Assembly: GCA_964247055.1 (NCBI GenBank)
Contig: OZ176053.1
Span: 13,578,001 to 13,642,000, forward strand
Direction of reading: 5' to 3'
DNA: 64,000 bases
Source of the DNA: Paragordius varius
Taxonomy: Eukaryota; Nematomorpha
This document shows positions 25,988 to 39,640 of the stretch, piece after piece (within the stretch, counting starts at the first letter, position 1; each line of letters opens with the position of its first letter). The notes under the pieces were generated by a model, which was not told where the DNA came from, ran no database searches, and saw only the letters and a list, made by a program, of their open reading frames with translations. A program made the position numbers and the translations under genes.

Positions 25988-27983
25988 AAGAGTTTGTCAA
26001 ACTATCTCTATATTTTGATGTAGTCTTACTAAGAGAATGTATAAAAAATTATTTTGTTCACCGGTGACCAATATCCGATTTTTAAGGACAAAGTTTAACT
26101 TGAGTATTGATGCGACTTATTGATACGATTAGTTTTATACATTAATATATAAAGTATTGTTGTAATAATCGGATATGAAAGAGTTTGTCAAACTATCTCT
26201 ATTATTTGATGTAGTCTTGCTAAGAGAATGTATAAAAAATTATTTTGTTCACCGATGACCAATATCCGATTTTTAAGGACAAAGTTTAACTTGAGTATTG
26301 ATGCGACTAGTTTAATACATTAATTTTTAAAGTATCGTTGTACAATCCGGATAGGAAAGAGTTTGCCAAACTATCTCTATATTTTAATGTAGTCCTACTA
26401 AGAGAATGTATAAAAAATAATTTTGTTCACCGGTGACCAATATCCGATTTTTAAGGACAAAGTTTAACTTGAGTATTGATACGATTTATTGATACGACTA
26501 GTTTTATACATTAATTTTTAAAGTATCGTTGTAAAAATCGGATATGAAAGAGTTTGTCAAACTATCTCTATATTTTAATGTAGTCTTACTAAGAGAATGT
26601 ATAAAAAATAATTTTGTTCACCGGTGACCAATATCCGATTTTTAAGGACAAAGTTTAACTTGAGTATGCGACTAGTTTAACACATTAATTTTTAAAGTAT
26701 CGTTGTAAAATTCGGATATGGAAAGAGTTTGTCAAACTATCTCTATATTTTGATGTAGTCTTACTAAGAGAATGTATAAAAAATTATTTTGTTCACCGGT
26801 GACCAATATCCGATTTTTAAGGACAAAGTTTAACTTGAGTATTAATGCGACTAGATTAACACATTAATTTTTAAAGTATCGTTGTAAAAATCGGATATGA
26901 AAGAGTTTGTCAAAATATCTCTATATTTTGATGTAGTCTTACTAAGAGAATGTATAAAAAATAATTTTGTTCACCGGTGACCAATATCCGATTTTTAAGG
27001 ACAAAGTTTAACTTGAGTATTGATGCGACTGGTTATACCATAATTTTTAAAGTATCGTTGTAAAATTCGGATATGAAAGAGTTTGTCAAACTATCTCTAT
27101 AATTTGATGTAGTCTTACTAAGAGAATGTATAAAAGATTATTTTGTTCACCGGTAACCAATATCCGATTTTTAAGGACAAAGTTTAACTTGAGTATTGAT
27201 GCGACTTATTGATACGACTAGTTTTATACATTAATTTATAAAGTATCGTTGTAAAAATCGGATATGAAAGAGTTTGTCAAACTATCTCTATTATTTGATG
27301 TAGTCTTGCTAAGAGAATGTATAAAAAATTATTTTGTTTACCGGTGACCAATATCCGATTTTTAAGGACAAAGTTTAACTTGAGTATTGATGCGACTAGT
27401 TTAATACATTAATTTTTAAAGTATCGTTGTAAAAATCGGATATGAAAGAGTTTGTCAAACTATCTTTATATTTTGATGTAGTCTTACTAAGAGAATGTAT
27501 AAAAAATTATTTTGTTCACCGGGGACCAATATCCGATTTTTAAGGATAAGTTTAACTTGAGTATTGATGCGACTTATTGATACGACTAGTTTTATACATT
27601 AATTTATAAAGTATCGTTGTAAAAATCGGATATGAAAGAGTTTGTCAAACTATCTCTATTATTTGATGTAGTCTTACTAAGAGAATGTATAAAAAATAAT
27701 TTTGTTCACCGGTGACCAATATCCGATTTTTAAGGACAAAGTTTAACTTGAGTATTGATGCGACTAGTTTAATACATTAATTTTTAAAGTATCGTTGTAA
27801 AAATCGGATATGAAAGAGTTTGTCAAACTATCTCTATATTTTGATGTAGTCTTACTAAGAGAATGTATAAAAAATTATTTGGTTCACCGGGGACCAATAT
27901 CCGATTTTTAAGGACAAAGTTTAACTTGAGTAATCATGCGACTAGTTTAATACATTAATTTTTAAAGTATCGTTGTAAAAATC
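25988..27983 (-). repeat. Duplicated block R3, copy 2
   Basis: Near-identical second copy of 20885-22880. Upstream the copies differ at once (ACAATCCGG against AAAAATCGG). Downstream they part near 22880/27983, where copy 2 has TATGGAAAG and copy 1 has TATGAAAG. No internal insertion or deletion changes the 5103-bp offset. Confidence 0.88.
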
Positions 27984-28059
27984 GGATATGGAAAGAGTTT
28001 GTCAAACTATCTCTATATTTTGATGTAGTCTTACTTAAATGTATAAAAAATTATTTTGT

Positions 28060-28921
28060 TCACCGGTGACCAATATCCGATTTTTAAGGACAAAGTTTAA
28101 CTTGAATATTGATGCGACTAGTTTAATACATTAATTTTTAATCGGATATGAAAGAGTTTGTCAAACTATCTCTATATTTTGATGTAGTCTTACTAAGAGA
28201 ATGTATAAAAAATAATTTTGTTCGGTGACCAATATCCGATTTTTAAGGACAAAGTTTAACTTGAGTATTGATGCGACTAGTTTAACACATTAATTTTTAA
28301 AGTATCGTTGTAAAAATCGGATATGGAAAGAGTTTGTCAAACTATCTCTATATTTTGATGTAGTCTTACTAAGAGAATGTATAAAAAATTATTTTGTTCA
28401 CCGGTGACCAATATCCGATTTTTAAGGACAAAGTTTAACTTGAGTATTAATGCGACTAGTTTAACACATTAATTTTTAAAGTATCGTTGTAAAAATCGGA
28501 TATGAAAGAGTTTGTCAAAATATCTCTATATTTTGATGTAGTCTTACCAAGAGAATGTATAAAAAATAATTTTGTTCACCGGTGACCAATATCCGATTTT
28601 TAAGGACAAAGTTTAACTTGAGTATTGATGCGACTGGTTATACCATAATTTTTAAAGTATCATTGTAAAAATCGGATATGAAAGAGTTTGTCAAACTATC
28701 TCTATAATTTGATGTAGTCTTACTAAGAGAATGTATAAAAGATTATTTTGTTCACCGGTGACCAATATCCGATTTTTAAGGACAAAGTTTAACTTGAATA
28801 TTGATGCGACTAGTTTAATACATTAATTTTTAATCGGATATGAAAGAGTTTGTCAAACTATCTCTATATTTTAATGTAGTCTTACTAAGAGAATGTATAA
28901 AAAATAATTTTGTTCGGTGAC
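28060..28921 (-). repeat. Inserted stretch with twin deletion-bearing monomers
   Basis: This stretch lies between the second copies of blocks R3 and R4. It holds two monomers with the same pair of deletions: TAATTTTTAATCGG, which has lost about 15 bp including AGTATCGTTGTA (28141 and 28833), and TTGTTCGGTGACC, which has lost CACC (28221 and 28913). Both pairs lie 692 bp apart, so a roughly four-monomer unit was duplicated here. The lost bases remove part of the palindrome and the flank of the 13-bp inverted repeat. Confidence 0.82.
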
Positions 28922-29722
28922 CAATATCCGATTTTTAAGGACAAAGTTTAACTTGAGTATTGATACGACTAGTTTTATACATTAATTTATAAAGTATCGT
29001 TGTAAAAATCGGATATGAAAGAGTTTGTCAAACTATCTCTATTATTTGATGTAGTCTTGCTAAGAGAATGTATAAAAAATTATTTTGTTCACCGTGACCA
29101 ATATCCGATTTTTAAGGACAAAGTTTAATTTGAATATTGATGCGACTAGTTTAATACATTAATTTTTAAAGTATCGTTGTAAAAATCGGATATGAAAGAG
29201 TTTGTCAAACTATCTCTATATTTTGATGTAGTCTTACTAAGAGAATGTATAAAAAATTATTTTGTTCACCGGGGACCAATATCCGATTTTTAAGGACAAA
29301 GTTTAACTTGAGTATTAATGCGACTAGTTTAACACATTAATTTTTAAAGTATCGTTGTAAAAATCGGATATGAAAGAGTTTGTCAAAATATCTCTATATT
29401 TTGATGTAGTCTTACTAAGAGAATGTATAAAAAATAATTTTGTTCACCGGTGACCAATATCCGATTTTTAAGGACAAAGTTTAACTTGAGTATTGATGCG
29501 ACTGGTTAAATCATAATTTTTAAAGTATCGTTGTAAAAATCGGATATGAAAGAGTTTGTCAAACTATCTCTATAATTTGATGTAGTCTTACTAAGAGAAT
29601 GTATAAAAGATTATTTTGTTCACTGGTAACCAATATCCGATTTTTAAGGACAAAGTTTAACTTGAGTATTGATGCGACTTATTGATACGACTAGTTTTAT
29701 ACATTAATTTATAAAGTATTGT
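28922..29722 (-). repeat. Duplicated block R4, copy 2
   Basis: Second copy of 22980-23780, ending near 29715 where AAAGTATTGTTATAATAATCGG replaces AAAGTATCGTTGTAAAAATCGG; only the first few bases are conserved beyond that point. Confidence 0.8.
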
Positions 29723-30600
29723 TATAATAATCGGATATGAAAGAGTTCGTCAAACTATCTCTATATTTTAATGTAGTCTTGCTAAGAGAATGTATAAAAA
29801 ATAACTTTGTTCACCGGTGACCAATATACGATTTTTAAGGACAAAGTTTAACTTGAATATTGATGCGACTAGTTTAATACATTAATTTTTAAAGTATAGT
29901 TGTAAAAATCGGATATGAAAGAGTTTGTCAAACTATCTCTATATTTTGATGTAGTCTTACTAAGAGAATGTATAAAAAATAATTTTGTTCACCGGTGACC
30001 AATATCCGATTTTTAAGGACAAAGTTTAACTTGAGTATTGATACGATTAATTGATACGACTAGTTTTATACATTAATTTTTAAAGTATCGTTGTAAAAAT
30101 CGGATATGAAAGAGTGTCAAACTATCTCTATATTTTGATGTAGTCTTACTAAGAGAATGTATAAAAAATAATTTTGTTCACCAGTGACCAATATCCGATT
30201 TTTAAGGACAAAGTTTAACTTGAGTATTGATGCGACTAGTTTAACACATTAATTTTTAAAGTATCGTTGTAAAAATCGGATATGAAAGAGTGTCAAACTA
30301 TCTCTATATTTTGATGTAGTCTTACTAAGAGAATGTATAAAAAATAATTTTGTTCACCGGTGACCAATATCCGATTTTTAAGGACAAAGTTTAACTTGAG
30401 TATTGATACGATTAATTGATGCGACTAGTTTAATACATTAATTTATAAAGTATCGTTGTAAAAATCGGATATGAAAGAGTTTGTCAAAATATCTCTATTA
30501 TTTGATGTAGTCTTACTAAGAGAATGTATAAAAAATAATTTTGTTCACCGGTGACCAATATCCGATTTTTAAGGACAAAGTTTAACTTGAGTTTTGATGC

Positions 30601-33600
30601 GACTGGTTTAATACCATAATTTTTAAAGTATCGTTGTACAATCCGGATATGAAAGAGTTTGTCAAACTATCTTTATATTTTGATGTAGTCTTACTAAGAA
30701 AATGTATAAAAAACTATTTTGTTCACCGGTCACCAATATCCGATTTTTAAGGACAAAGTTTAACTTGAGTATTGATGCGACTAGTTTAATACATTAATTT
30801 TTAAAGTATCGTTGTAAAAATCGGATATGGAAAGAGTTTGTCAAACTATCTCTATATTTTGATGTAGTCTTACTAAGAAAATGTATAAAAAATTATTTTG
30901 TTCACCGGTGACCAATATCCGATTTTTAAGGACAAAGTTTAACTTGAGTATTGATGCGACTAGTTTAATACATTAATTTTTAAAGTATCGTTGTAAAAAT
31001 CGGATATGGAAAGAGTTTGTCAAACTATCTCTATATTTTGATGTAGTCTTACTAAGAGAATGTATAAAAAAATATTTTGTTCACCGGGGACCAATATCCG
31101 ATTTTTAAGGACAAAGTTTAACTTGAGTATTGATGCGACTTATTGATACGATTAGTTTTATACATTAATTTATAAAGTATTGTTGTAATAATCGGATATG
31201 AAAGAGTTCGTCAAACTATCTCTATATTTTAATGTAGTCTTACTAAGAGAATGTATAAAAAATAATTTTGTTCACCGGTGACCAATATCCGATTTTTAAG
31301 GACAAAGTTTAACTTGAGTATTGATACGATTAATTGATACGACTAGTTTTATACATTAATTTTTAAAGTATCGTTGTAAAAATCGGATATGAAAGAGTGT
31401 CAAACTATCTCTATATTTTGATGTAGTCTTACTAAGAGAATGTATAAAAAATAATTTTGTTCACCAGTGACCAATATCCGATTTTTAAGGACAAAGTTTA
31501 ACTTGAGTATTGATGCGACTAGTTTAACACATTAATTTTTAAAGTATCGTTGTAAAAATCGGTGTTGAAAGAGTTTGTCAAACTATCTCTATATTTTGAT
31601 GTAGTCTTACTAAGAGAATGTATAAAAAATAATTTTGTTCACCGGTGACCAATATCCGATTTTTAAGGACAAAGTTTAACTTGAGTATTGATACGATTTA
31701 TTGATACGACTAGTTTTATACATTAATTTTTAAAGTATCGTTGTAAAAATCGGATATGAAAGAGTTTGTCAAACTATCTCTATAATTTGATGTAGTCTTA
31801 CTAAGAGAATGTATAAAAGATTATTTTGTTCACCGGTGACCAATATCCGATTTTTAAGGACAAAGTTTAACTTGAGTATTGATGCGACTTATTGATAATA
31901 CTAGTTTTATACATTAATTTATAAAGTATCGTTGTAAAAATCGGATATGAAAGAGTTTGTCAAACTATCTCTATTATTTGATGTAGTCTTGCTAAGAGAA
32001 TGTATAAAAAATTATTTTGTTCACCGGTGACCAATATCCGATTTTTAAGGACAAAGTTTAACTTGAGTATTGATGCGACTAGTTTAATACATTAATTTTT
32101 AAAGTATCGTTGTAAAAATCGGATATGAAAGAGTTTGTCAAACTATCTCTATATTTTGATGTAGTCTTACTAAGAGAATGTATAAAAAATTATTTTGTTC
32201 ACCGGGGACCAATATCCGATTTTTAAGGATAAGTTTAACTTGAGTATTGATGCGACTTATTGATACGACTAGTTTTATACATTAATTTATAAAGTATCGT
32301 TGTAAAAATCGGATATGAAAGAGTTTGTCAAAATATCTCTATTATTTGATGTAGTCTTACTAAGAGAATGTATAAAAAATAATTTTGTTCACCGGTGACC
32401 AATATCCGATTTTTAAGGACAAAGTTTAACTTGAGTTTTGATGCGACTGGTTTAATACCATAATTTTTAAAGTATCGTTGTACAATCCGGATATGAAAGA
32501 GTTTGTCAAACTATCTTTATATTTTGATGTAGTCTTACTAAGAAAATGTATAAAAAACTATTTTGTTCACCGGTGACCAATATCCGATTTTTAAGGACAA
32601 AGTTTAACTTGAGTATTGATGCGACTAGTTTAATACATTAATTTTTAAAGTATCGTTGTAAAAATCGGATATGGAAAGAGTTTGTCAAACTATCTCTATA
32701 TTTTGATGTAGTCTTACTAAGAAAATGTATAAAAAATTATTTTGTTCACCGGTGACCAATATCCGATTTTTAAGGACAAAGTTTAACTTGAGTATTGATG
32801 CGACTAGTTTAATACATTAATTTTTAAAGTATCGTTGTAAAAATCGGATATGGAAAGAGTTTGTCAAACTATCTCTATATTTTGATGTAGTCTTACTAAG
32901 AGAATGTATAAAAAAATATTTTGTTCACCGGGGACCAATATCCGATTTTTAAGGACAAAGTTTAACTTGAGTATTGATGCGACTTATTGATACGATTAGT
33001 TTTATACATTAATTTATAAAGTATTGTTGTAATAATCGGATATGAAAGAGTTCGTCAAACTATCTCTATATTTTAATGTAGTCTTGCTAAGAGAATGTAT
33101 AAAAAATAACTTTGTTCACCGGTGACCAATATACGATTTTTAAGGACAAAGTTTAACTTGAACATTGATGCGACTAGTTTAATACATTAATTTTTAAAGT
33201 ATAGTTGTAAAAATCGGATATGAAAGAGTTTGTCAAACTATCTCTATATTTTGATGTAGTCTTACTAAGAGAATGTATAAAAAATTATTTTGTTCACCGG
33301 TGACCAATATCCGATTTTTAAGGACAAAGTTTAACTTGAGTATTGATGCGACTAGTTTAATACATTAATTTTTAAAGTATCGTTGTAAAAATCGGTGTTG
33401 AAAGAGTTTGTCAAACTATCTCTATATTTTGATGTAGTCTTACTAAGAGAATGTATAAAAAATAATTTTGTTCACCGGTGACCAATATCCGATTTTTAAG
33501 GACAAAGTTTAACTTGAGTATTGATACGATTTATTGATACGACTAGTTTTATACATTAATTTTTAAAGTATCGTTGTAAAAATCGGATATGAAAGAGTTT

Positions 33601-36299
33601 GTCAAACTATCTCTATAATTTGATGTAGTCTTACTAAGAGAATGTATAAAAGATTATTTTGTTCACCGGTGACCAATATCCGATTTTTAAGGACAAAGTT
33701 TAACTTGAGTATTGATGCGACTTATTGATAATACTAGTTTTATACATTAATTTATAAAGTATCGTTGTAAAAATCGGATATGAAAGAGTTTGTCAAACTA
33801 TCTCTATTATTTGATGTAGTCTTGCTAAGAGAATGTATAAAAAATTATTTTGTTCACCGGTGACCAATATCCGATTTTTAAGGACAAAGTTTAACTTGAG
33901 TATTGATGCGACTAGTTTAATACATTAATTTTTAAAGTATCGTTGTAAAAATCGGATATGAAAGAGTTTGTCAAACTATCTCTATATTTTGATGTAGTCT
34001 TACTAAGAGAATGTATAAAAAATTATTTTGTTCACCGGGGACCAATATCCGATTTTTAAGGATAAGTTTAACTTGAGTATTGATGCGACTTATTGATACG
34101 ACTAGTTTTATACATTAATTTATAAAGTATCGTTGTAAAAATCGCATATGAAAGAGTTTGTCAAAATATCTCTATTATTTGATGTAGTCTTACTAAGAGA
34201 ATGTATAAAAAATAATTTTGTTCACCGGTGACCAATATCCGATTTTTAAGGACAAAGTTTAACTTGAGTTTTGATGCGACTGGTTTAATACCATAATTTT
34301 TAAAGTATCGTTGTACAATCCGGATATGAAAGAGTTTGTCAAACTATCTTTATATTTTGATGTAGTCTTACTAAGAAAATGTATAAAAAACTATTTTGTT
34401 CACCGGTGACCAATATCCGATTTTTAAGGACAAAGTTTAACTTGAGTATTGATGCGACTAGTTTAATACATTAATTTTTAAAGTATCGTTGTAAAAATCG
34501 GATATGGAAAGAGTTTGTCAAACTATCTCTATATTTTGATGTAGTCTTACTAAGAAAATGTATAAAAAATTATTTTGTTCACCGGTGACCAATATCCGAT
34601 TTTTAAGGACAAAGTTTAACTTGAGTATTGATGCGACTAGTTTAATACATTAATTTTTAAAGTATCGTTGTAAAAATCGGATATGGAAAGAGTTTGTCAA
34701 ACTATCTCTATATTTTGATGTAGTCTTACTAAGAGAATGTATAAAAAAATATTTTGTTCACCGGGGACCAATATCCGATTTTTAAGGACAAAGTTTAACT
34801 TGAGTATTGATGCGACTTATTGATACGATTAGTTTTATACATTAATTTATAAAGTATTGTTGTAATAATCGGATATGAAAGAGTTCGTCAAACTATCTCT
34901 ATATTTTAATGTAGTCTTGCTAAGAGAATGTATAAAAAATAACTTTGTTCACCGGTGACCAATATACGATTTTTAAGGACAAAGTTTAACTTGAACATTG
35001 ATGCGACTAGTTTAATACATTAATTTTTAAAGTATAGTTGTAAAAATCGGATATGAAAGAGTTTGTCAAACTATCTCTATATTTTGATGTAGTCTTACTA
35101 AGAGAATGTATAAAAAATAATTTTGTTCACCGGTGACCAATATCCGATTTTTAAGGACAAAGTTTAACTTGAGTATTGATACGATTAATTGATACGACTA
35201 GTTTTATACATTAATTTTTAAAGTATCGTTGTAAAAATCGGATATGAAAGAGTGTCAAACTATCTCTATATTTTGATGTAGTCTTACTAAGAGAATGTAT
35301 AAAAAATAATTTTGTTCACCAGTGACCAATATCCGATTTTTAAGGACAAAGTTTAACTTGAGTATTGATGCGACTAGTTTAACACATTAATTTTTAAAGT
35401 ATCGTTGTAAAAATCGGTGTTGAAAGAGTTTGTCAAACTATCTCTATATTTTGATGTAGTCTTACTAAGAGAATGTATAAAAAATAATTTTGTTCACCGG
35501 TGACCAATATCCGATTTTTAAGGACAAAGTTTAACTTGAGTATTGATAGGATTTATTGATACGACTAGTTTTATACATTAATTTTTAAAGTATCGTTGTA
35601 AAAATCGGATATGAAAGAGTTTGTCAAACTATCTCTATAATTTGATGTAGTCTTACTAAGAGAATGTATAAAAGATTATTTTGTTCACCGGTGACCAATA
35701 TCCGATTTTTAAGGACAAAGTTTAACTTGAGTATTGATGCGACTTATTGATACGACTAGTTTTATACATTAATTTATAAAGTATCGTTGTAAAAATCGGA
35801 TATGAAAGAGTTTGTAAAACTATCTCTATTATTTGATGTAGTCTTGCTAAGAGAATGTATAAAAAATTATTTTGTTCACCGGTGACCAATATCCGATTTT
35901 TAAGGACAAAGTTTAACTTGAGTATTGATGCGACTAGTTTAATACATTAATTTTTAAAGTATCGTTGTAAAAATCGGATATGAAAGAGTTTGTCAAACTA
36001 TCTCTATATTTTGATGTAGTCTTACTAAGAGAATGTATAAAAAATTATTTTGTTCACCGGGGACCAATATCCGATTTTTAAGGATAAGTTTAACTTGAGT
36101 ATTGATGCGACTTATTGATACGACTAGTTTTATACATTAATTTATAAAGTATCGTTGTAAAAATCGGATATGAAAGAGTTTGTCAAAATATCTCTATTAT
36201 TTGATGTAGTCTTACTAAGAGAATGTATAAAAAATAATTTTGTTCACCGGTGACCAATATCCGATTTTTAAGGACAAAGTTTAACTTGAGTTTTGATGC
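30601..36299 (-). repeat. Higher-order repeat, 1.83-2.02 kb, three units
   Basis: The marker GACTGGTTTAATACC, followed by TACAATCCGG, recurs at 30601, 32445, 34278 and 36300, giving units of 1844, 1833 and 2022 bp (10, 10 and 11 monomers). A second marker, AATCGGTGTTGAAAG, has its GGTG at 31561, 33394 and 35416, spaced 1833 and 2022 bp. The third unit holds one additional monomer of about 189 bp compared with the second, in the stretch that contains GATACGATTAATTGATACG. A fourth, partial unit starts at 36300 and then passes into a monomer run. Confidence 0.88.
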
Positions 36300-36429
36300 G
36301 ACTGGTTTAATACCATAATTTTTAAAGTATCGTTGTACAATCCGGATATGAAAGAGTTTGTCAAACTATCTTTATATTTTGATGTAGTCTTACTAAGAAA
36401 ATGTATAAAAAACTATTTTGTTCACCGGT

Positions 36430-37690
36430 GACCAATATCCGATTTTTAAGGACAAAGTTTAACTTGAGTATTGATGCGACTAGTTTAATACATTAATTTT
36501 TAAAGTATCGTTGTAAAAATCGGATATGGAAAGAGTTTGTCAAACTATCTCTATATTTTGATGTAGTCTTACTAAGAAAATGTATAAAAAATTATTTTGT
36601 TCACCGGTGACCAATATCCGATTTTTAAGGACAAAGTTTAACTTGAGTATTGATGCGACTAGTTTAATACATTAATTTTTAAAGTATCGTTGTAAAAATC
36701 GGATATGGAAAGAGTTTGTCAAACTATCTCTATATTTTGATGTAGTCTTACTAAGAAAATGTATAAAAAATTATTTTGTTCACCGGTGACCAATATCCGA
36801 TTTTTAAGGACAAAGTTTAACTTGAATATTGATGCGACTAGTTTAATACATTAATTTTTAAAGTATCGTTGTAAAAATCGGATATGGAAAGAGTTTGTCA
36901 AACTATCTCTATATTTTGATGTAGTCTTACTAAGAGAATGTATAAAAAAATATTTTGTTCACCGGGGACCAATATCCGAGTTTTAAGGACAAAGTTTAAC
37001 TTGAGTATTGATACGATTAATTGATACGACTAGTTTTATACATTAATTTTTAAAGTATCGTTGTAAAAATCGGATATGGAAAGAGTTTGTCAAACTATCT
37101 CTATATTTTGATGTAGTCTTACTAAGAAAATGTATAAAAAATTATTTTGTTCACCGGTGACCAATATCCGATTTTTAAGGACAAAGTTTAACTTGAGTAT
37201 TGATGCGACTAGTTTAATACATTAATTTTTAAAGTATCGTTGTAAAAATCGGATATGGAAAGAGTTTGTCAAACTATCTCTATATTTTGATGTAGTCTTA
37301 CTAAGAAAATGTATAAAAAATTATTTTGTTCACCGGTGACCAATATCCGATTTTTAAGGACAAAGTTTAACTTGAGTATTGATGCGACTAGTTTAATACA
37401 TTAATTTTTAAAGTATCGTTGTAAAAATCGGATATGGAAAGAGTTTGTCAAACTATCTCTATATTTTGATTTAGTCTTACTAAGAAAATGTATAAAAAAT
37501 TATTTTGTTCACCGGTGACCAATATCCGATTTTTAAGGACAAAGTTTAACTTGAGTATTGATGCGACTAGTTTAATACATTAATTTTTAAAGTATCGTTG
37601 TAAAAATCGGATATGGAAAGAGTTTGTCAAACTATCTCTATATTTTGATGTAGTCTTACTAAGAGAATGTATAAAAAAATATTTTGTTCA
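36430..37690 (-). repeat. Single-monomer amplification, 179-bp steps
   Basis: Seven monomers carry GGATATGGAAAGAG (one extra G compared with GGATATGAAAGAG), and most also carry CTAAGAAAATG. The TATGGA landmark lies at 36525, 36704, 36883, 37075, 37254, 37433 and 37612: steps of 179, except for one 192-bp step for a long monomer. In the preceding 1.8-kb units the same monomer type is present only as a pair, so the run has grown locally. Confidence 0.85.
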
Positions 37691-39640
37691 CCGGGGACCA
37701 ATATCCGATTTTTAAGGACAAAGTTTAACTTGAGTATTGATGCGACTTATTGATACGATTAGTTTTATACCATAATTTATAAAGTATTGTTGTAATAATC
37801 GGATATGAAAGAGTTCGTCAAACTATCTCTATATTTTAATGTAGTCTTGCTAAGAGAATGTATAAAAAATAACTTTGTTCACCGGTGACCAATATCCGAT
37901 TTTTAAGGACAAAGTTTAACTTGAATATTGATGCGACTAGTTTAATACATTAATTTTTAAAGTATAGTTGTAAAAATCGGATATGAAAGAGTTTGTCAAA
38001 CTATCTCTATATTTTGATGTAGTCTTACTAAGAGAATGTATAAAAAATAATTTTGTTCACCGGTGACCAATATCCGAGTTTTAAGGACAAAGTTTAACTT
38101 GAGTATTGATACGATTAATTGATACGACTAGTTTTATACATTAATTTTTAAAGTATCGTTGTAAAAATCGGATATGAAAGAGTTTGTCAAACTATCTCTA
38201 TATTTTGATGTAGTCTTACTAAGAAAATGTATAAAAAATTATTTTGTTCACCGGTGACCAATATCCGATTTTTAAGGACAAAGTTTAACTTGAGTATTGA
38301 TGCGACTAGTTTAATACATTAATTTTTAAAGTATCGTTGTAAAAATCGGATATGAAAGAGTTTGTCAAACTATCTCTATATTTTGATGTAGTCTTACTAA
38401 GAGAATGTATAAAAAATTATTTTGTTCACCGGGGACCAGTATCCGATTTTTAAGGACAAAGTTTAACTTGAGTATTGATGCGACTTATTGATACGACTAG
38501 TTTTATACATAAATTTATAAAGTATCGTTGTAAAAATCGGATATGAAAGAGTTTGTCAAACTATCTCTATTATTTGATGTAGTCGTACTAAGAGAATGTA
38601 TAAAAAATAATTTTGTTCACCGGTGACCAATATCCGATTTTTAAGGACAAAGTTTAACTTGAGTATTGATGCGACTAGTTTAATACATTAATTTTTAAAG
38701 TATCGTTGTAAAAATCGGATATGAAAGAGTTTGTCAAACTATCTCTATATTTTGATGTAGTCTTACTAAGAGAATGTATAAAAAATAATTTTGTTCACCG
38801 GTGACCAATATCCGATTTTTAAGGACAAAGTTTAACTTGAGTATTGATACGATTTATTGATACGACTAGTTTTATACATTAATTTTTAAAGTATCGTTGT
38901 AAAAATCGGATATGAAAGAGTTTGTCAAACTATCTCTATATTTTGATGTAGTCTTACTAAGAGAATGTATAAAAAATAATTTTGTTCACCGGTGACCAAT
39001 ATCCGATTTTTAAGGACAAAGTTTAACTTGAGTATTGATGCGACTAGTTTAACACATTAATTTTTAAAGTATCGTTGTAAAAATCGGATATGAAAGAGTT
39101 TGTCAAACTATCTCTATATTTTGATGTAGTCTTACTAAGAGAATGTATAAAAAATAATTTTGTTCACCGGTGACCAATATCCGATTTTTAAGGACAAAGT
39201 TTAACTTGAGTATTGATGCGACTAGTTTAATACATTAATTTTTAAAGTATCGTTGTAAAAATCGGATATGAAAGTGTTTGTCAAACTATCTCTATATTTT
39301 GATGTAGTCTTACTAAGAGAATGTATAAAAAATTATTTTGTTCACCGGGGACCAATATCCGATTTTTAAGGACAAAGTTTAACTTGAGTAATCATGCGAC
39401 TAGTTTTATACATTAATTTTTAAAGTATTGTTGTAAAAATCGGATATGAAAGAGTTTTCCAAACTATCTCTATATTTATATGTAGTCCTACTAAGAGAAT
39501 GTATAAAAAAAATTTTGTTCACCGGTGACCAATATCCGATTTTTAAGGACAAAGTTTAACTTGAGTATTGATGCGACTTATTGATACGACTAGTTTTATA
39601 CATTAATTTATAAAGTATCGTTGTAAAAATCGGATATGAA
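37691..39640 (-). repeat. Mixed monomers between higher-order domains
   Basis: Ordinary 178- and 191-bp monomers. Several match types of the 30-36-kb units (AATAACTTTGTTC near 37866; GATACGATTAATTGATACG near 38107). Others match types of the 39.6-54-kb domain (GGGGACCAGT near 38431; AGTAATCATGCG near 39390; TTTATATGTAGTCC near 39476). I see no clear long unit here; it looks like the border between two families of higher-order repeats. Confidence 0.7.

Noticed and set aside
28060-28921. Foreign insertion explaining the change of offset from 5103 to 5942
   Set aside because: The extra sequence is made wholly of the same satellite monomers, two of them with shared deletions.
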